Below, in pieces: positions 21,061-31,980 of a stretch of 64,000 nt of DNA. Position numbers and translations under genes: made by a program. The stretch is from Ascoidea asiatica (taxonomy: Eukaryota; Ascomycota; Saccharomycetes; Ascoideales; Ascoideaceae): contig BCKQ01000018.1 of assembly GCA_001600695.1 (NCBI GenBank), positions 203,924 through 267,923 of the forward strand, written 5' to 3'. Under the pieces are notes generated by a model. It made no database searches, was not told the DNA's origin, and saw only the letters and a program-made list of their open reading frames with translations. Position 1 is the first letter of the stretch; the number at the start of each line of letters is the position of its first letter.

Positions 21061-23370
21061 ATGTCAGATCCAGAAAAAGGTATAATTGCTACTAGACAAA
21101 GAAGGGCTAATGCCGGAACAAGGTTAAAAGCATTGTTACAGTCAGAGCACTTTTTAACCAACAATGAGGAAGATGAAAATGTAAATCTTTTATTTCAAGA
21201 AGATGAGGAAGATGAAGAGTTTGATGTAGAATCTGAAGGTTCAAGTTCTGAAGATGAATTACAAGGCTCTACAGATATTGGTTCAAAAAAGCATTCTCGT
21301 GAAGAAGATGATAATATTGAGAATGATGATGATTTTTTTTCTGATTCTGATTCTGATTCTGATGCTAAAGATGACGAAGAAGAAGGTGAAAAGGAGTTAC
21401 AAAAGCAAGAGCGAATCAAGAAAAAAAAATTAAGAAAAAAAAACAAAGTTCCAAAATTAGTACAGAAAAGTGTTCAAGCCGAACCTGTGAAGAAAAAAAG
21501 AAAAGAGAAAAAGTTATCAGAAGCTTTGCTATCTACCAATAGAAGATCCTCATCAAGAAAACATTCTGTTCAAAATAGACTTGAACTTGTTTCGAAGATC
21601 AAAGAATCTGAAGTTCGTCGAGAAAAATTTTTACAGGCAATTGCTTTGGCTCCCAAAAAAGAATCTCATATATTAACCCAAGAAGAATTATTATTGGAAG
21701 CTGAAGAAACGGAAAGGCGAAATATTTTATCATTGAATAAGTTCAAAGAACAGGAATATCATAAAAAACAAAAAAGGATACATATGCAAAACTCGAAAAG
21801 AACAATATTAAAAAATGTAATAAGGTTAAAAAGTATTGAATATCACATAACGCCTGAAGACGATGTCCTTGAACAATTAAAATTAGAAAATATTGAGAAA
21901 ATAAAACAAAGGGAACGACGCGGAAGAAAAAGTGAAAAACAAAAGCAGTTAGAGCGTGAAAAACTAAAAGAAAAAGAAATTTTCAAAGAATTTCAGGAAA
22001 GAGGAAAGTTAATTGAGATTGGAATACCGCATGAAGAAATCACAAAAATAATGGAAAAAAGAAGACAAGAATTTTTGTCTGAAAAACCTTCCGTTGATAA
22101 TAATATAAAAGATTCCAGTGTTTTGACTATTGCTTCTCCAATTACAAATAAACAAATAATAGAAAGTAAAAATAACAGTATAGGCAAAATTAAAAATGAA
22201 GAATTAATAAAGGAATTTGAACTCAAAGATAATCGGGTATTAAGCTTGAAAGAACCTCAACCTAAGGCTAACTACGAAATAAAGTTAGAAGAATCTATTA
22301 TTGGAAAACAGTTGGATGAGAAAATGCTCTGTCATACCCCCGCTGATATTAAGAATTCAGAAAGCTTAGAAAATGTCCAAGACATCAATAGTAAACTTCT
22401 AGAGTCCAAAACAGAGGAATTCCCCGAGTTGGAGAAAGAGACGATAAGTAATTCAACGCCAAATTCTGTAAGTGATGAGTTTCCAATTAACATTAGTTCT
22501 TGCCAAGCAGAGAAAAATTCTATCCTTATTAGCCGACAGAACGGTTTAACTGAGGCTTCAGAGATAATCCACGAGAGTCTGGATTCAGTGAAAAATGTCA
22601 ATTATAACTTGTCTCTGGGTGAATCATCTCTTCCTGATGGCCCCCTTCCGAAGCAAAAGAAAGTAACATTTGTGGATCCAATAGAAAATGTTGAAGTTAA
22701 CGAACTTAGTATTCCACCTAGTATAGTTCCTTCGATTGCATCTAATGATCAAAAAGCTGAAAAACAAGTATACGAGGGGCCTTCATTCAAAACATTTCGT
22801 AATTTCGTATCTTTTCTGAATTTCGAAGATGAATCTATAATGAAAGATTTTTCGAAGAGTAAAAGTGTATTATTTGGTGAACAATCGCTTTGGTTAGCAA
22901 AAAGAAGGGAGTTTGATCCTAAAAAGCTTACAAGAATTGTTCATATTAAGCCCTTACCTAAAATTTCCCTTCAAACTTCATATAATATTGATTTAAGTAA
23001 AGACTCTTTTGCAAAATTAACCTTGCTTCCAAGATTTGGTGATAATGAAAATAAATCGACTAAAACTGTAACAACCGTGGACGTTAAAAATTATAATGAT
23101 AGAAGTATCGAAATCAAAACCAAAGCACCAACTGGAATTTATCTCAGTAATGGAAAGAAAAAAATATGTCAAATTACAGGTGATGAGGCGCAATACTTCG
23201 ATCCTAAAACTGGAATTCCGTATGGAAGTGTCGAAGCATATAAATTTTTAGAATTAATTCAAAATGACAATATCTATTGGTCAGATTTAGGGAAAGAAAA
23301 TTTGGGCTTTTACGTGTGTTCTCCTTACTCCATAAAACCAGCTTCAGGTGTACCAGAAGGATGGAATTAA
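21061..23370 (+). CDS. SWC2: SWR1-complex subunit Swc2 (YL1/Vps72)
   Basis: The histone H2A.Z-binding subunit of the SWR1 chromatin-remodelling complex. Of 769 residues (795 in S. cerevisiae), the N-terminal YL1 region begins with ATRQRRANAGTRLKALL. A long acidic Glu/Asp/Ser tract (about 40-120) follows, the H2A.Z-H2B-binding part in known homologues. A basic segment and a charged coiled-coil region (170-350) come next. The C-terminal YL1_C domain (about 695-769) has ICQITGDEAQYFDPKTGIPY. Residues 350-560 are poorly conserved linker. The ATG at 21,061 is the first in frame. Confidence 0.92.
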   Translation: MSDPEKGIIATRQRRANAGTRLKALLQSEHFLTNNEEDENVNLLFQEDEEDEEFDVESEGSSSEDELQGSTDIGSKKHSREEDDNIENDDDFFSDSDSDSDAKDDEEEGEKELQKQERIKKKKLRKKNKVPKLVQKSVQAEPVKKKRKEKKLSEALLSTNRRSSSRKHSVQNRLELVSKIKESEVRREKFLQAIALAPKKESHILTQEELLLEAEETERRNILSLNKFKEQEYHKKQKRIHMQNSKRTILKNVIRLKSIEYHITPEDDVLEQLKLENIEKIKQRERRGRKSEKQKQLEREKLKEKEIFKEFQERGKLIEIGIPHEEITKIMEKRRQEFLSEKPSVDNNIKDSSVLTIASPITNKQIIESKNNSIGKIKNEELIKEFELKDNRVLSLKEPQPKANYEIKLEESIIGKQLDEKMLCHTPADIKNSESLENVQDINSKLLESKTEEFPELEKETISNSTPNSVSDEFPINISSCQAEKNSILISRQNGLTEASEIIHESLDSVKNVNYNLSLGESSLPDGPLPKQKKVTFVDPIENVEVNELSIPPSIVPSIASNDQKAEKQVYEGPSFKTFRNFVSFLNFEDESIMKDFSKSKSVLFGEQSLWLAKRREFDPKKLTRIVHIKPLPKISLQTSYNIDLSKDSFAKLTLLPRFGDNENKSTKTVTTVDVKNYNDRSIEIKTKAPTGIYLSNGKKKICQITGDEAQYFDPKTGIPYGSVEAYKFLELIQNDNIYWSDLGKENLGFYVCSPYSIKPASGVPEGWN

Positions 23371-23537
23371 AAAGAGTTTATAATATGTTGCAAAAAACTA
23401 AAGATATGTATTAAAATTAATTGAGATTAAGGTAATGTAATGACTAAAGTTCTAGAAATTTTTATATAATATTTTTTTACATTAAAGAATTCTATATAAA
23501 TCAACAGAAATCAAAAAATGCAGTCGCCTAATTATAA

Positions 23538-25016
23538 CTACTCATTTCTTTTCCAATTTTTCTTTTTATATTTTCTATTTTCTTGAAAATCTTTTGTTTG
23601 ACGGATTGCTTCAGATTTGGCTCTTTCTGTTGTTTCTTGTAGAGTCAATATAGCACCTTTGTCAACTTCTTCTTTGGGTATTCTCATATTGATTACACTT
23701 TCTATCCTCTTGAGTAATTCAATATCGTATTGCGTTACTAAAGATATAGATTTACCACTTTTACCTGCTCTTGCGGTTCTTCCAACTCTATGAATATAAG
23801 CTTTGGAATCAGTTGGTAAATCATAATTTATGACCAAATCAACTTCTGGAATATCTAAACCTCTTGCAGCAACATCTGTGGCAAACAATATTTGTTTATT
23901 TCCACTTTTGAAATTATTCAATGCACCCAACCTTTGAGTTTGAGTAAGCTGCCCATGTAAAGGTATAGCAGAAAACCCTAATTGTCTTACTAATAAGGCT
24001 GATCGCTGAGCATGAGCACAAGTTCTTGTGAAGCAGATTATAGATTTTCCGATATTTTCGTTTAAGAGATATACTAAAAATGTGTCTTTAATTGCTGATG
24101 GGCATACAATCAATCTTTGAACTAATGTGTTTACAGTGGAATATTTATCAGATACTTGAACTTTAACAGGTTTATGTAATGAAGCTCTCTGTAATTTTTC
24201 TAATTTTGTTGTCATTGTCGCTGAGAACAAAAAAGTTGTTCTTTGATTTGGTATGCATCTTAAAATTGAGTCAATTGCAGGACCAAACTCCAATTCTAAC
24301 AATCTATCAGCCTCATCCATAATTAGAAACTTCAATGCTTTAAGTGAAAACCCTTTGGTATTTTCCAAATGATCAACTAATCTTCCAGGTGTAGCTATAA
24401 TAACATGAGGTTTTTTCATTAATTGAATAGATTGATCTACCATTGGCATACCCCCTACTAGAACGCAAGAACGTAAACCCATGCTACTTCCCAAAGCGTC
24501 AAATGTTTCTTTGATTTGAAAAGCTAATTCTCTCGTTGGTGCTAAAACACATGAAAAATACGGAGTTCTTGCATGCCATAAAGCTTGAAGAACGGGTATT
24601 GCAAAAGCAGCAGTCTTTCCAGAACCAGTTTGAGCTAACCCTATAATATCATTTCCTGCTAATGCCGCAGGTATTCCTTGTGCTTGAATTGGTGTTGGTT
24701 TAGTATAATTTAATCTCTCGCATGATTCAAGTAATTCACCTATTAAATTTAGTTCTTTAAATGACTGTATTTCAGGTTCATCTTTTTTCTTTTCAATTTC
24801 AGGAATTTCTGTTTCATCAGCTCTTGGGGGTTGAATTTCAATTTCCTTCTTTTCTGATTTTTCCTTATTTTGTTTTTGATAGTTTTTTTTAATTTTTTCA
24901 ACTAAGTCTTGAACTGATTTTTTATCTGATAATGATTTTTTATCAAATTTTTTTGACTTTGGATCCTTCTTGGAAACTTTAGATTTCGAAGCAGATATAA
25001 CGCTAGACATATTCAT
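23538..25016 (-). CDS. RRP3: ATP-dependent rRNA helicase Rrp3
   Basis: A DEAD-box helicase of early pre-18S rRNA processing, orthologous to DDX47. With the ATG at 25,016 it has 492 residues (501 in S. cerevisiae). The longer open frame upstream starts with TTG; Met3 at 25,010 is also possible. Features in order: a Lys-rich N-terminus, the Q-motif with Phe86 and Gln111, AQTGSGKT (128-135), [31 protein letters not shown] (234-237), [15 protein letters not shown] and [10 protein letters not shown]. The block around [10 protein letters not shown] is typical of Rrp3. It is divergent from THG1 over a promoter with a CACGTG site. Confidence 0.95.
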   Translation of the reverse strand: MNMSSVISASKSKVSKKDPKSKKFDKKSLSDKKSVQDLVEKIKKNYQKQNKEKSEKKEIEIQPPRADETEIPEIEKKKDEPEIQSFKELNLIGELLESCERLNYTKPTPIQAQGIPAALAGNDIIGLAQTGSGKTAAFAIPVLQALWHARTPYFSCVLAPTRELAFQIKETFDALGSSMGLRSCVLVGGMPMVDQSIQLMKKPHVIIATPGRLVDHLENTKGFSLKALKFLIMDEADRLLELEFGPAIDSILRCIPNQRTTFLFSATMTTKLEKLQRASLHKPVKVQVSDKYSTVNTLVQRLIVCPSAIKDTFLVYLLNENIGKSIICFTRTCAHAQRSALLVRQLGFSAIPLHGQLTQTQRLGALNNFKSGNKQILFATDVAARGLDIPEVDLVINYDLPTDSKAYIHRVGRTARAGKSGKSISLVTQYDIELLKRIESVINMRIPKEEVDKGAILTLQETTERAKSEAIRQTKDFQENRKYKKKNWKRNE

Positions 25017-25174
25017 AAAAATATAGAAACACCTTGAAATAGATTCATTTAAACCACTCAAATATGGAAGTTTTCATAAAAAATAGTGAAAGCTCAAATT
25101 TATTTCAAGAAAAATATTTTTTTTCATCGGAAATAAAGTTGCTGATAAATTCATGGATGATTAAAACTTCAAAG

Positions 25175-25180
25175 CACGTG
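25175..25180. promoter_or_regulatory. CACGTG site between RRP3 and THG1
   Basis: CACGTG in the divergent promoter. About 100 bp further on, 25,277-25,288 carries the near-palindrome ATCCGCGGGAT, similar to the ATCCG/CGGAT repeat at 372-384. Confidence 0.5.
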
Positions 25181-25429
25181 TTTTAAACTCGAACTTGCTT
25201 TGGAGCCAGGACTTTGGGTCATTAGGCTATCAAAGTGTATTATGCTGAAGTTACCATACTGTAGAGTGAAAGCGTTATCCGCGGGATTCATTCATGTCTG
25301 GAAGCATTCTTTGAAAATAAAATTAAAAAAAATATATTTCAAATAGTTTTGCATCCAAAGTCATATCTTTTATCAAATAACCTTTTACTTTTAACATAAA
25401 GTTTTGAAAATATTATAAAAAAAATAAGG

Positions 25430-26362
25430 ATGGCCAATTCTAGGTATGAGCTTTTGAATAAAGATCATCAAGATCATCAAACCAAACTTTGTTTAAGGTA
25501 ATTTATTAGTTGGGTTCTAACAAAACATTTACAATTTCAATAAATTCTCTAAATTTAAAGATATGAATATGTTAAACAATTCGAAAAGGAAAACTATTTA
25601 TTGCAAAATTGTTATATAATCGTACGAGTTGATGGTAAAAGTTTTCATAAATTATCCGCACATTATAATTTTAAGAAACCAAATGACATAAGGGCGTTAA
25701 ACCTTATGAATAAATGTGCTGAAACCCTTATGAAAAAATTCAGTGATATTATTCTTTCATATGGAGACTCTGATGAGTACTCGTTTTTATTAAGGAAAGA
25801 TTCCACTTTATATGAACGAAGAGAAGCAAAGCTCAATTCTTTATTTGCTAGTTATTTCACAAGTTTCTATTCATATTTTTGGCCAACTTTTTATACTGAT
25901 CCTATTGATGAATTATCAATTGAAAAACAATTACCTTCTTTTGATTCAAGATGCGTTCTTTATCCAGATAAAGAAAATGTAAAAGACTACTTTAGGTGGA
26001 GGCAAGTTGATTGTCATATCAACAATTTATATAATACCTGTTTTTGGGCATTGGTTGAAAAGGGGAAAATGACCCCAAAAGATGCTGAAAATAAGTTGAT
26101 GGGAACATTGTCTTCCGATAAAAATGAAATTTTATTCAAGGAATTTGGAATTAACTATAATAACGAACCTGAAATCTTTAAGAAAGGTACAGTTATTATA
26201 AGAGAATTTCATCCCAAAGCACTTAAGAAAGATAATAAAACAGCAGAATTAACATCAAGACAGAAACAACGGGAAGATAAAAAAATTAAAAAATCAAAAA
26301 TAAATATTAGTCATACTGACATAATAAAGGAATTATTTTGGGAAAATAATATTATTGATTGA
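25430..26362 (+). CDS. THG1: tRNA(His) guanylyltransferase Thg1, two exons
   Basis: Adds the essential G-1 residue to the 5' end of tRNA-His by 3'-5' nucleotide addition. Exon 1 is only 25,430-25,443 (codes for MANS plus two bases of Arg5); exon 2 is 25,561-26,362, giving 271 residues against 237 in S. cerevisiae. The spliced N-terminus MANSRYEYVKQFE matches the family start. Catalytic features are VRVDGKSFHKLS (metal-binding Asp), YGDSDEYSF (second metal Asp and Glu) and the HINNLYNTCFW block. The extra length is a basic C-terminal tail. The intron-free reading has no ATG and would lack the conserved start. Confidence 0.95.
25444..25560 (+). other. Spliceosomal intron in THG1
   Basis: Donor GTATGA at 25,444, branch-point-like TTCTAAC at 25,515-25,521 and acceptor AAAG ending at 25,560 (117 nt). 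It follows a first coding exon of 14 nt. Confidence 0.88.
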
Positions 26363-26447
26363 ATATGTATATATATATATAAAATGAGTAAACCTTAAAA
26401 ATATTCTAGTTGTAATTGAAATGAAATCTCTTTTTTATTTTCTGAAA

Positions 26448-27143
26448 TTAAATACCGAATTTTCTCTCAATTAGTTCCAATAATTTTGGAAAAATAATAT
26501 CAGATGTTTCGCCTTGAACACTATATAAAACATTTCTTTGAGAATAATACTCTTTCAAAGGGGTTACTTCTTTTTCATACGTTTCCAATCTTTTTCTGAA
26601 TGTTTCTGGATTATCATCTGGTCTTTTAGTTAATCGATCACCTGTGATGTCATCCTTTCCTTGAACTTTCGGTGGGTTATACTGTAGATTATATACACGA
26701 CCAGATGGCTGATGAATCCATCTGTTTTCAATTCTTTGCAAAATCACACTAGAAGGAACGTCAAGTTCAACAACTAAATTAATAGCAGAATTGTACTTTA
26801 CCAAATTTTCATCCAATTTTAATGCTTGATTATATGTTCGTGGGAACCCATCTAATAACCACGAATTTCTATGACGCGCTGAGTGTTGAAGAGATACCAA
26901 TTTTTGAGATCTCAACTCTGAGAAAATTAGTTCAATTATAGTCTTGTCTGGAACCAATCCACCTGATTTTATTAGACTAGACACTTGATTTCCAATTTCG
27001 GTTTTTGTTGCAATTTCTTTTCGAAGTAAGTCACCACTTACAACTGTTTTAAGGTCGGGAAAGTTTTTGATTAAGCGAGATAATTGAGTTCCTTTACCAG
27101 CTCCTGGAGCTCCAAGCAAAATACATCTGAAAGGATTAAGCAT
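26448..27143 (-). CDS. ADK2: Mitochondrial GTP:AMP phosphotransferase (adenylate kinase 3 type)
   Basis: An adenylate-kinase-family enzyme of 231 residues that phosphorylates AMP with GTP in the mitochondrial matrix. It has the P-loop GAPGAGKGTQ (11-20), the AMP-binding SGDLLRKE, the DGFPRT block and a long LID (RVYNLQYNPPKV...DDITG, RPDDNPETFRKRL) that lacks zinc cysteines, as in AK3/Adk2. The ending GETSDIIFPKLLELI matches yeast Adk2. I chose the ATG at 27,143 because the frame upstream opens only with TTG. It is divergent from RIB7 over 287 bp. Confidence 0.93.
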   Translation of the reverse strand: MLNPFRCILLGAPGAGKGTQLSRLIKNFPDLKTVVSGDLLRKEIATKTEIGNQVSSLIKSGGLVPDKTIIELIFSELRSQKLVSLQHSARHRNSWLLDGFPRTYNQALKLDENLVKYNSAINLVVELDVPSSVILQRIENRWIHQPSGRVYNLQYNPPKVQGKDDITGDRLTKRPDDNPETFRKRLETYEKEVTPLKEYYSQRNVLYSVQGETSDIIFPKLLELIERKFGI

Positions 27144-27430
27144 CTGAAATATTTTCAAGAACAAAATTTTCAGAAGGTTTATAATTCTTTTTATTGTTGA
27201 ATATAAGTTTTTTATTTCTCGGTTTCATAAAATCCCAGAAAAATAATGTTATTATCTTCGCACTTACCTTACGGGAAGTACTTTTCCAGAAAGCGGTTTT
27301 ATTTTGAAAGTTTATGATTCGACCAAAAGCTACTTTTATAATTCTCCAGTGACAATAACTCACAACTTAATCATTTGAAATTAAGTTAGTGGATAGCATT
27401 TTATTTAATATCAGCTAATAAGCATAGAAG

Positions 27431-28225
27431 ATGAATGATTTAATTCCTTTGTCAGAATCCTTGAAGGTTAGTTTAAATTCTTATATCCCTTCATCAAAGA
27501 CCAACGATGACTCGTTCAGATCAAGAAAACCATTTATAACTCTAACTTATGCTCAATCATTGGATTCTAGAATATCAATTGCAAAAGGAAAACAAACGAA
27601 AATATCTCACTTGGAAACAAAAACTATGACACATTATTTGAGATATAATCATGATTCGATATTAGTTGGTGTTGGTACTTTTTTAGCTGATAATCCAAGT
27701 CTAAACTGTCGCTATAAAAATAGTCACTTTATAAGGCCGATAATAATGGATCCAAAATTCAAAACTAAAGATTTATACTTTAAATCAAAGTTAAATGATT
27801 TAGCTATGCGTAATCTTGGTCTTGGTGGTTTTATCATAATAAATGAAGATATTTATGAACAAAATGAAGAGTTTCAAAAAACAATTTCAAGTACCAAACA
27901 TGGGAATGGTTCTTTAATTCCAATTAGAATTGATAGTACTAAGGGCAAGATAAACTGGACAAATTTATTCCAGACTTTGCAATCCAAATTTCAATTAAAC
28001 TCTATTATGGTTGAAGGTGGAGCTTTCGTTATAAACGACCTATTATCTTCCAATGAAAACTCAAATTTGATTGACTCGTTAATTATAACTATAGCTCCAA
28101 TATTTCTCGGTTATGATGGTGTTCAAGTATCACCTCAAACAGCCATATACCTCAACGAAAACCCTGATAAAGTAAAATGGTGGACGGGAATCCAGGATTC
28201 TGTTTTAATGATCAAATTTAGTTGA
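27431..28225 (+). CDS. RIB7: Riboflavin biosynthesis reductase Rib7
   Basis: 2,5-diamino-6-ribosylamino-pyrimidinone 5'-phosphate reductase, the NADPH-dependent second step of riboflavin synthesis in fungi. It has 264 residues (244 in S. cerevisiae). Conserved parts are TLTYAQSLDSRIS near residue 38, HYLRYNHDSILVGVGTFLADNPSLNCR, the PII(M)DP block, and IMVEGGAFVINDLL in the nucleotide-binding half. It runs tail to tail with RPB5, 66 bp apart, in the same convergent arrangement as YBR153W/YBR154C. Confidence 0.93.
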   Translation: MNDLIPLSESLKVSLNSYIPSSKTNDDSFRSRKPFITLTYAQSLDSRISIAKGKQTKISHLETKTMTHYLRYNHDSILVGVGTFLADNPSLNCRYKNSHFIRPIIMDPKFKTKDLYFKSKLNDLAMRNLGLGGFIIINEDIYEQNEEFQKTISSTKHGNGSLIPIRIDSTKGKINWTNLFQTLQSKFQLNSIMVEGGAFVINDLLSSNENSNLIDSLIITIAPIFLGYDGVQVSPQTAIYLNENPDKVKWWTGIQDSVLMIKFS

Positions 28226-28291
28226 ATCGAGCTTTAACCCTACATTTTTTACTCTAAAAAAAATATTTTATTACTATAAATGACAAAGGAA

Positions 28292-28936
28292 TTAAAAACA
28301 TATTCTGTAACTTGCATAACGACCAGCTGTTTCACTTCTTCTTATGATTTTAACAGCCTGACCTCTTTTTAAACCTAGATAACGAGCCACTGGATCTTCT
28401 TTTTGAATTCTGGGCAATTGACTTTCTTTCAATCTATATCTTTCCAACAAAGCTCTTTTTTCAGAATCAGATAATCTAATATGTTTTGGTACCAATTCAT
28501 GATGTGTGATATTAACAATTAATTCTTTCTCGACAAATCTTTCGATAACAGCAGGAGCTGCTCTTGGCATTAATTTTAAAGCGTTTGCTGTAATTCCCTG
28601 TCTATAAACAAATATACCAGTTGAAAAATTCTTTTCGTTCAAATGGGTACATAAATCTCTAATTTCTTTAACACTAACATTTTTCTCTTCTGAGAATTCC
28701 ACCCATATTGTTCCTAATTCAGGAAATTTGGCCAATGCTTCTTCTGACGGAGTTGCTTGAAAACACATCAATTTTCTTTTTGGAGCTCCCATAGCATCAC
28801 ATACATTTCTTCTAAATTCTTCCAAGCTAATATTGATTTCTTCATTTGAAATATTGTAACCTCTATCTCTTACCATTTCTTTTATAGTTTTATAAACTCT
28901 CCACAAACGGGAGGCATCTCTTTCTTCTTCATCCAT
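28292..28936 (-). CDS. RPB5: RNA polymerase I/II/III shared subunit Rpb5 (ABC27)
   Basis: A subunit common to all three nuclear RNA polymerases, located in the lower jaw. Its 214 residues are essentially the family length (215). The N-terminal half ([18 protein letters not shown]) is the eukaryote-specific jaw domain. The C-terminal half is the assembly domain shared with archaeal RpoH, seen in [20 protein letters not shown], the [20 protein letters not shown] block and YRICF at the C-terminus. It is divergent from MDM20 across a promoter with CACGTG and CTCTACGGTAG. Confidence 0.97.
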   Translation of the reverse strand: MDEEERDASRLWRVYKTIKEMVRDRGYNISNEEINISLEEFRRNVCDAMGAPKRKLMCFQATPSEEALAKFPELGTIWVEFSEEKNVSVKEIRDLCTHLNEKNFSTGIFVYRQGITANALKLMPRAAPAVIERFVEKELIVNITHHELVPKHIRLSDSEKRALLERYRLKESQLPRIQKEDPVARYLGLKRGQAVKIIRRSETAGRYASYRICF

Positions 28937-29160
28937 TTTGTTTTGTATGTGTTTCTTTGGAAGTAAGTTTTGATTGATAACTTCTTTTAAGTATCTCTTA
29001 TCTTTGAATTCCTTTGTTTACTTTTTTAATTTATTCCTTTTTGAATATTCCCAAACCTCTTTTTGTTCTCTAAAGCACTTGAAATTTTTTATTTTTCAGA
29101 AATTCTTTCTTTTACCGTTAAGATATTTAAGATTTTAAATAACTGAAATTTCAACAAAGT

Positions 29161-29166
29161 CACGTG
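29161..29166. promoter_or_regulatory. CACGTG site between RPB5 and MDM20
   Basis: TCACGTGTG in the divergent promoter, 39 bp from an 11-bp element CTCTACGGTAG (29,205-29,215). The same element recurs exactly in the BSD2 upstream region at 52,009-52,019. Confidence 0.5.
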
Positions 29167-29376
29167 TGTTTGAGGGATATCCGAGGGTTCTTCAAAGCTA
29201 ATTTCTCTACGGTAGTGATACAGTTTATTGTGAAAAATTCTTTAAATCAGCTAAATTTGAATCAATCAAAAAATTCAAAGAGTTTATCATAAAAATCTTT
29301 GTTTGATTTCTTTTCAAAGAGGCAACATCTTGGATAATGGAGATTTCCAAAAAGTATTAACTAGGAAGAAATAAAA

Positions 29377-31980
29377 ATGTCAGATTCTCATAAGGAAGAA
29401 GCCTTTTTTGAAGCTATAAACAATGGAGCCTACAAGCATGCTCATCAATTAATTTCAAAATTATTAAAAAAAAATCCAAACACTATTTATTATAAAGTGT
29501 TGAGCTACTATGTACTAACTTTTTTGGGTAAAAAAGATGAAGCGGTTTTAAATTTGAAGAATTTATTAGGAACTCAAATAAATGATTTCAGGACTATTAA
29601 GTTTTTGCATAAATTTTTCAAAGAGTCAAATTTGACAAATGAATCCAATCAAGTATTTGAAGATGCAATAAAAAGGTTTCCAAGTAATCATGATTTAATT
29701 AGTTTATGGCATAGAACAAACTTGGATGAACTAAATATTAGAAGCCTCCAAAAGTCCAGTCTTCAGTTACAAAAAATTACAAGAGATCCCAAAACAAAAC
29801 GAAATCTTATATTAAATGCTGCTTTTAATTATTATTTGGTATCAAATTTAGAGGATTCCACTGCTTTGGAGGAAAAACTATTCCCCAATTTAGGCTTAAA
29901 ACTTCTTGAAACAATAGAACCCTTAAAAACTTCACAAGAGTTATTCATACAATTGGTTTTACTATTTAAAGTGAATAATCATAAACAAATAGTCACATTA
30001 GTCGATCATCGACTAGATACTTTAAAGTCTGATTCCAAAGAACAGAATTTCAATCCTATTGACTCCTTGGATTTAAATATTTTATTAATGTACTTGAAAT
30101 CTTTATTTTCATTAAAAGAATTTAAGCAGTCTTATGACTTTTGTTATGAGTTAATCATTATTCATGATTTTGATGATTTTGATACATGGAAGCAGTTTTT
30201 AAATTCAGCCAAAGAATTGAAAATATTAGATGATTTTGATGCCGCCTTAATAAAGTTCGAAGAAATTCTTAAAAAAAAAAAAAAACCTTCAAGAAACTTC
30301 AATTTAATTCAAGTTTATTATAGTTCAGAAATCAAAAAAAATATTGTTGATTTAAAAAACTCCTTAAATCTCTATTTACTGGAATTTGGAAACAAAAGTT
30401 GCTCTTTTTATGACTTACGGCAGTTTGTTGTAGGGAATAATTTGATCGATCTCAAGGATTTTTTTGAGATTCTAGAGACTCATAAGTTATCAAATTTTTC
30501 ATCCTCCAAATTAACTTTAAATGAATCTACATGGCTTTTAAACCTTCAAAAGTTCAAAGCCATTCTTAATAAAGACAGCTTTTTCAGTTCATCTTCCAGT
30601 GATCTTAAAAATAAATTTATTGAAGACAACATTTCTTATTATAATAAGTCTAAGCATTTATTGGAAAAGAAATTAGATACTGATTATTTCGTACCAAATG
30701 AATTTTTGTTCTTAAATATTCAAATCTATTTATCAGAATCATTCAATTCGTCAAATGTTATGAAATCTATCATTTTATTGGAGAATTTATTATTGGTAGA
30801 CAAAAACGAGTTTCATTTGAAATTATGGTTGATTGTACTTTATAGAATGTTAAACCTGTTCCCATCCGCTCTATCAGTGTATAATTCTTTGTCTATTAAG
30901 TCGATTCAACACGATACTTTGGATTATTTGATTTTCAGCAATTTTTCTACATCGTTTCCAAAATCCAAGGACTTGTTGATTAAAGAATTTATCAAATCAA
31001 ATAGAACATTTTATAGTGAAGATAAACAATTTGTTTACTTAAACTACTATCTTTCAGAAGCTTACTCCAAAAAGTCATTCACACAGATAGAGGAAATGAT
31101 TCTTTTTATAAATAAACTAAAAAACTCCAAATCTAAGTATTTAATGCTTATTGAAGAAATGAGGTACGGCAAAATTGCCAGTAGTTCATTTGATTCCAAC
31201 AAAATTATAGATAATTGCTATAAGTTTATAAACATCTCTAAAAAAAAAAGCATGCATGACAATAGAGATTTCAAAACATTATGGCAATATGGTATAGGAG
31301 AAGAGTTGCCATTAATATCTTCAAAACTAAACAGTTTATATGTTAATGATCCGACAAATGATACTCTTATTCAACTTATTATTTTAAAGAACAGTCTTGT
31401 ATATAAATCAGATTCAAAAGCGGAAGATTTTAGCCTTTTTGAGTCTTCCTTTGTTGCATTTAGTAAAGTTGCAGATACTACAAATTTAGATTATCAAATC
31501 TTAAGAGTTTTTCTTAATTTAGGAAACTTTATATACCAAAAAGAAAAATCATCTCTTGAAAATGTATCTAGTTTTTTTGATAAAGAGAATATTATTAAAC
31601 TCATCAGTTCTAATAAAGTAGAAGGTGAAACTCTATTTTGGAATTATTTTAGCACCATAGTTACAGTTATTGAACTATCAAAAGATGTCATCAAATTTCT
31701 AACTGTTCATGACAATAGTATCCAAAACAATTTTAGAGGATTAACCAAGAAGTTGAAGCAAAAAGTAAATAGTGTGCTAAAAATGCTAAGAAATGATGAA
31801 GGTGAATTTATTCTTCAGACACAAAAGGAAAATCTGGTCATTTTAAAGACGCTAAAAAGCAAAATTACAAATTCTGAATTATCGAAAAACCTAGATATTA
31901 AGTCATCATTAATAGATAAAATTTTTAATAATATTCGTGAAGATTATACTCAAGGTTTTAAGAATTTAAATCAAATTTAA
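29377..31980 (+). CDS. MDM20: NatB acetyltransferase auxiliary subunit Mdm20
   Basis: The ribosome-anchoring subunit of the NatB N-terminal acetyltransferase, partner of the catalytic subunit Nat3; in yeast it is needed for actin cables and mitochondrial inheritance. It has 867 residues (796 in S. cerevisiae). The N-terminal 200 residues show TPR-like helical repeats (AINNGAYKHAHQLISKLLKKNPN, then VFEDAIKRFPSNHDLISLWHRT) as in Mdm20/Naa25. The C-terminal half is helical and poorly conserved. The assignment rests on this repeat architecture, the length and the start MSDSHKEEAFFEAI, so it is less certain than for the enzymes. In-frame CTG codons occur here at hydrophobic helix positions. Confidence 0.8.
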   Translation: MSDSHKEEAFFEAINNGAYKHAHQLISKLLKKNPNTIYYKVLSYYVLTFLGKKDEAVLNLKNLLGTQINDFRTIKFLHKFFKESNLTNESNQVFEDAIKRFPSNHDLISLWHRTNLDELNIRSLQKSSLQLQKITRDPKTKRNLILNAAFNYYLVSNLEDSTALEEKLFPNLGLKLLETIEPLKTSQELFIQLVLLFKVNNHKQIVTLVDHRLDTLKSDSKEQNFNPIDSLDLNILLMYLKSLFSLKEFKQSYDFCYELIIIHDFDDFDTWKQFLNSAKELKILDDFDAALIKFEEILKKKKKPSRNFNLIQVYYSSEIKKNIVDLKNSLNLYLLEFGNKSCSFYDLRQFVVGNNLIDLKDFFEILETHKLSNFSSSKLTLNESTWLLNLQKFKAILNKDSFFSSSSSDLKNKFIEDNISYYNKSKHLLEKKLDTDYFVPNEFLFLNIQIYLSESFNSSNVMKSIILLENLLLVDKNEFHLKLWLIVLYRMLNLFPSALSVYNSLSIKSIQHDTLDYLIFSNFSTSFPKSKDLLIKEFIKSNRTFYSEDKQFVYLNYYLSEAYSKKSFTQIEEMILFINKLKNSKSKYLMLIEEMRYGKIASSSFDSNKIIDNCYKFINISKKKSMHDNRDFKTLWQYGIGEELPLISSKLNSLYVNDPTNDTLIQLIILKNSLVYKSDSKAEDFSLFESSFVAFSKVADTTNLDYQILRVFLNLGNFIYQKEKSSLENVSSFFDKENIIKLISSNKVEGETLFWNYFSTIVTVIELSKDVIKFLTVHDNSIQNNFRGLTKKLKQKVNSVLKMLRNDEGEFILQTQKENLVILKTLKSKITNSELSKNLDIKSSLIDKIFNNIREDYTQGFKNLNQI

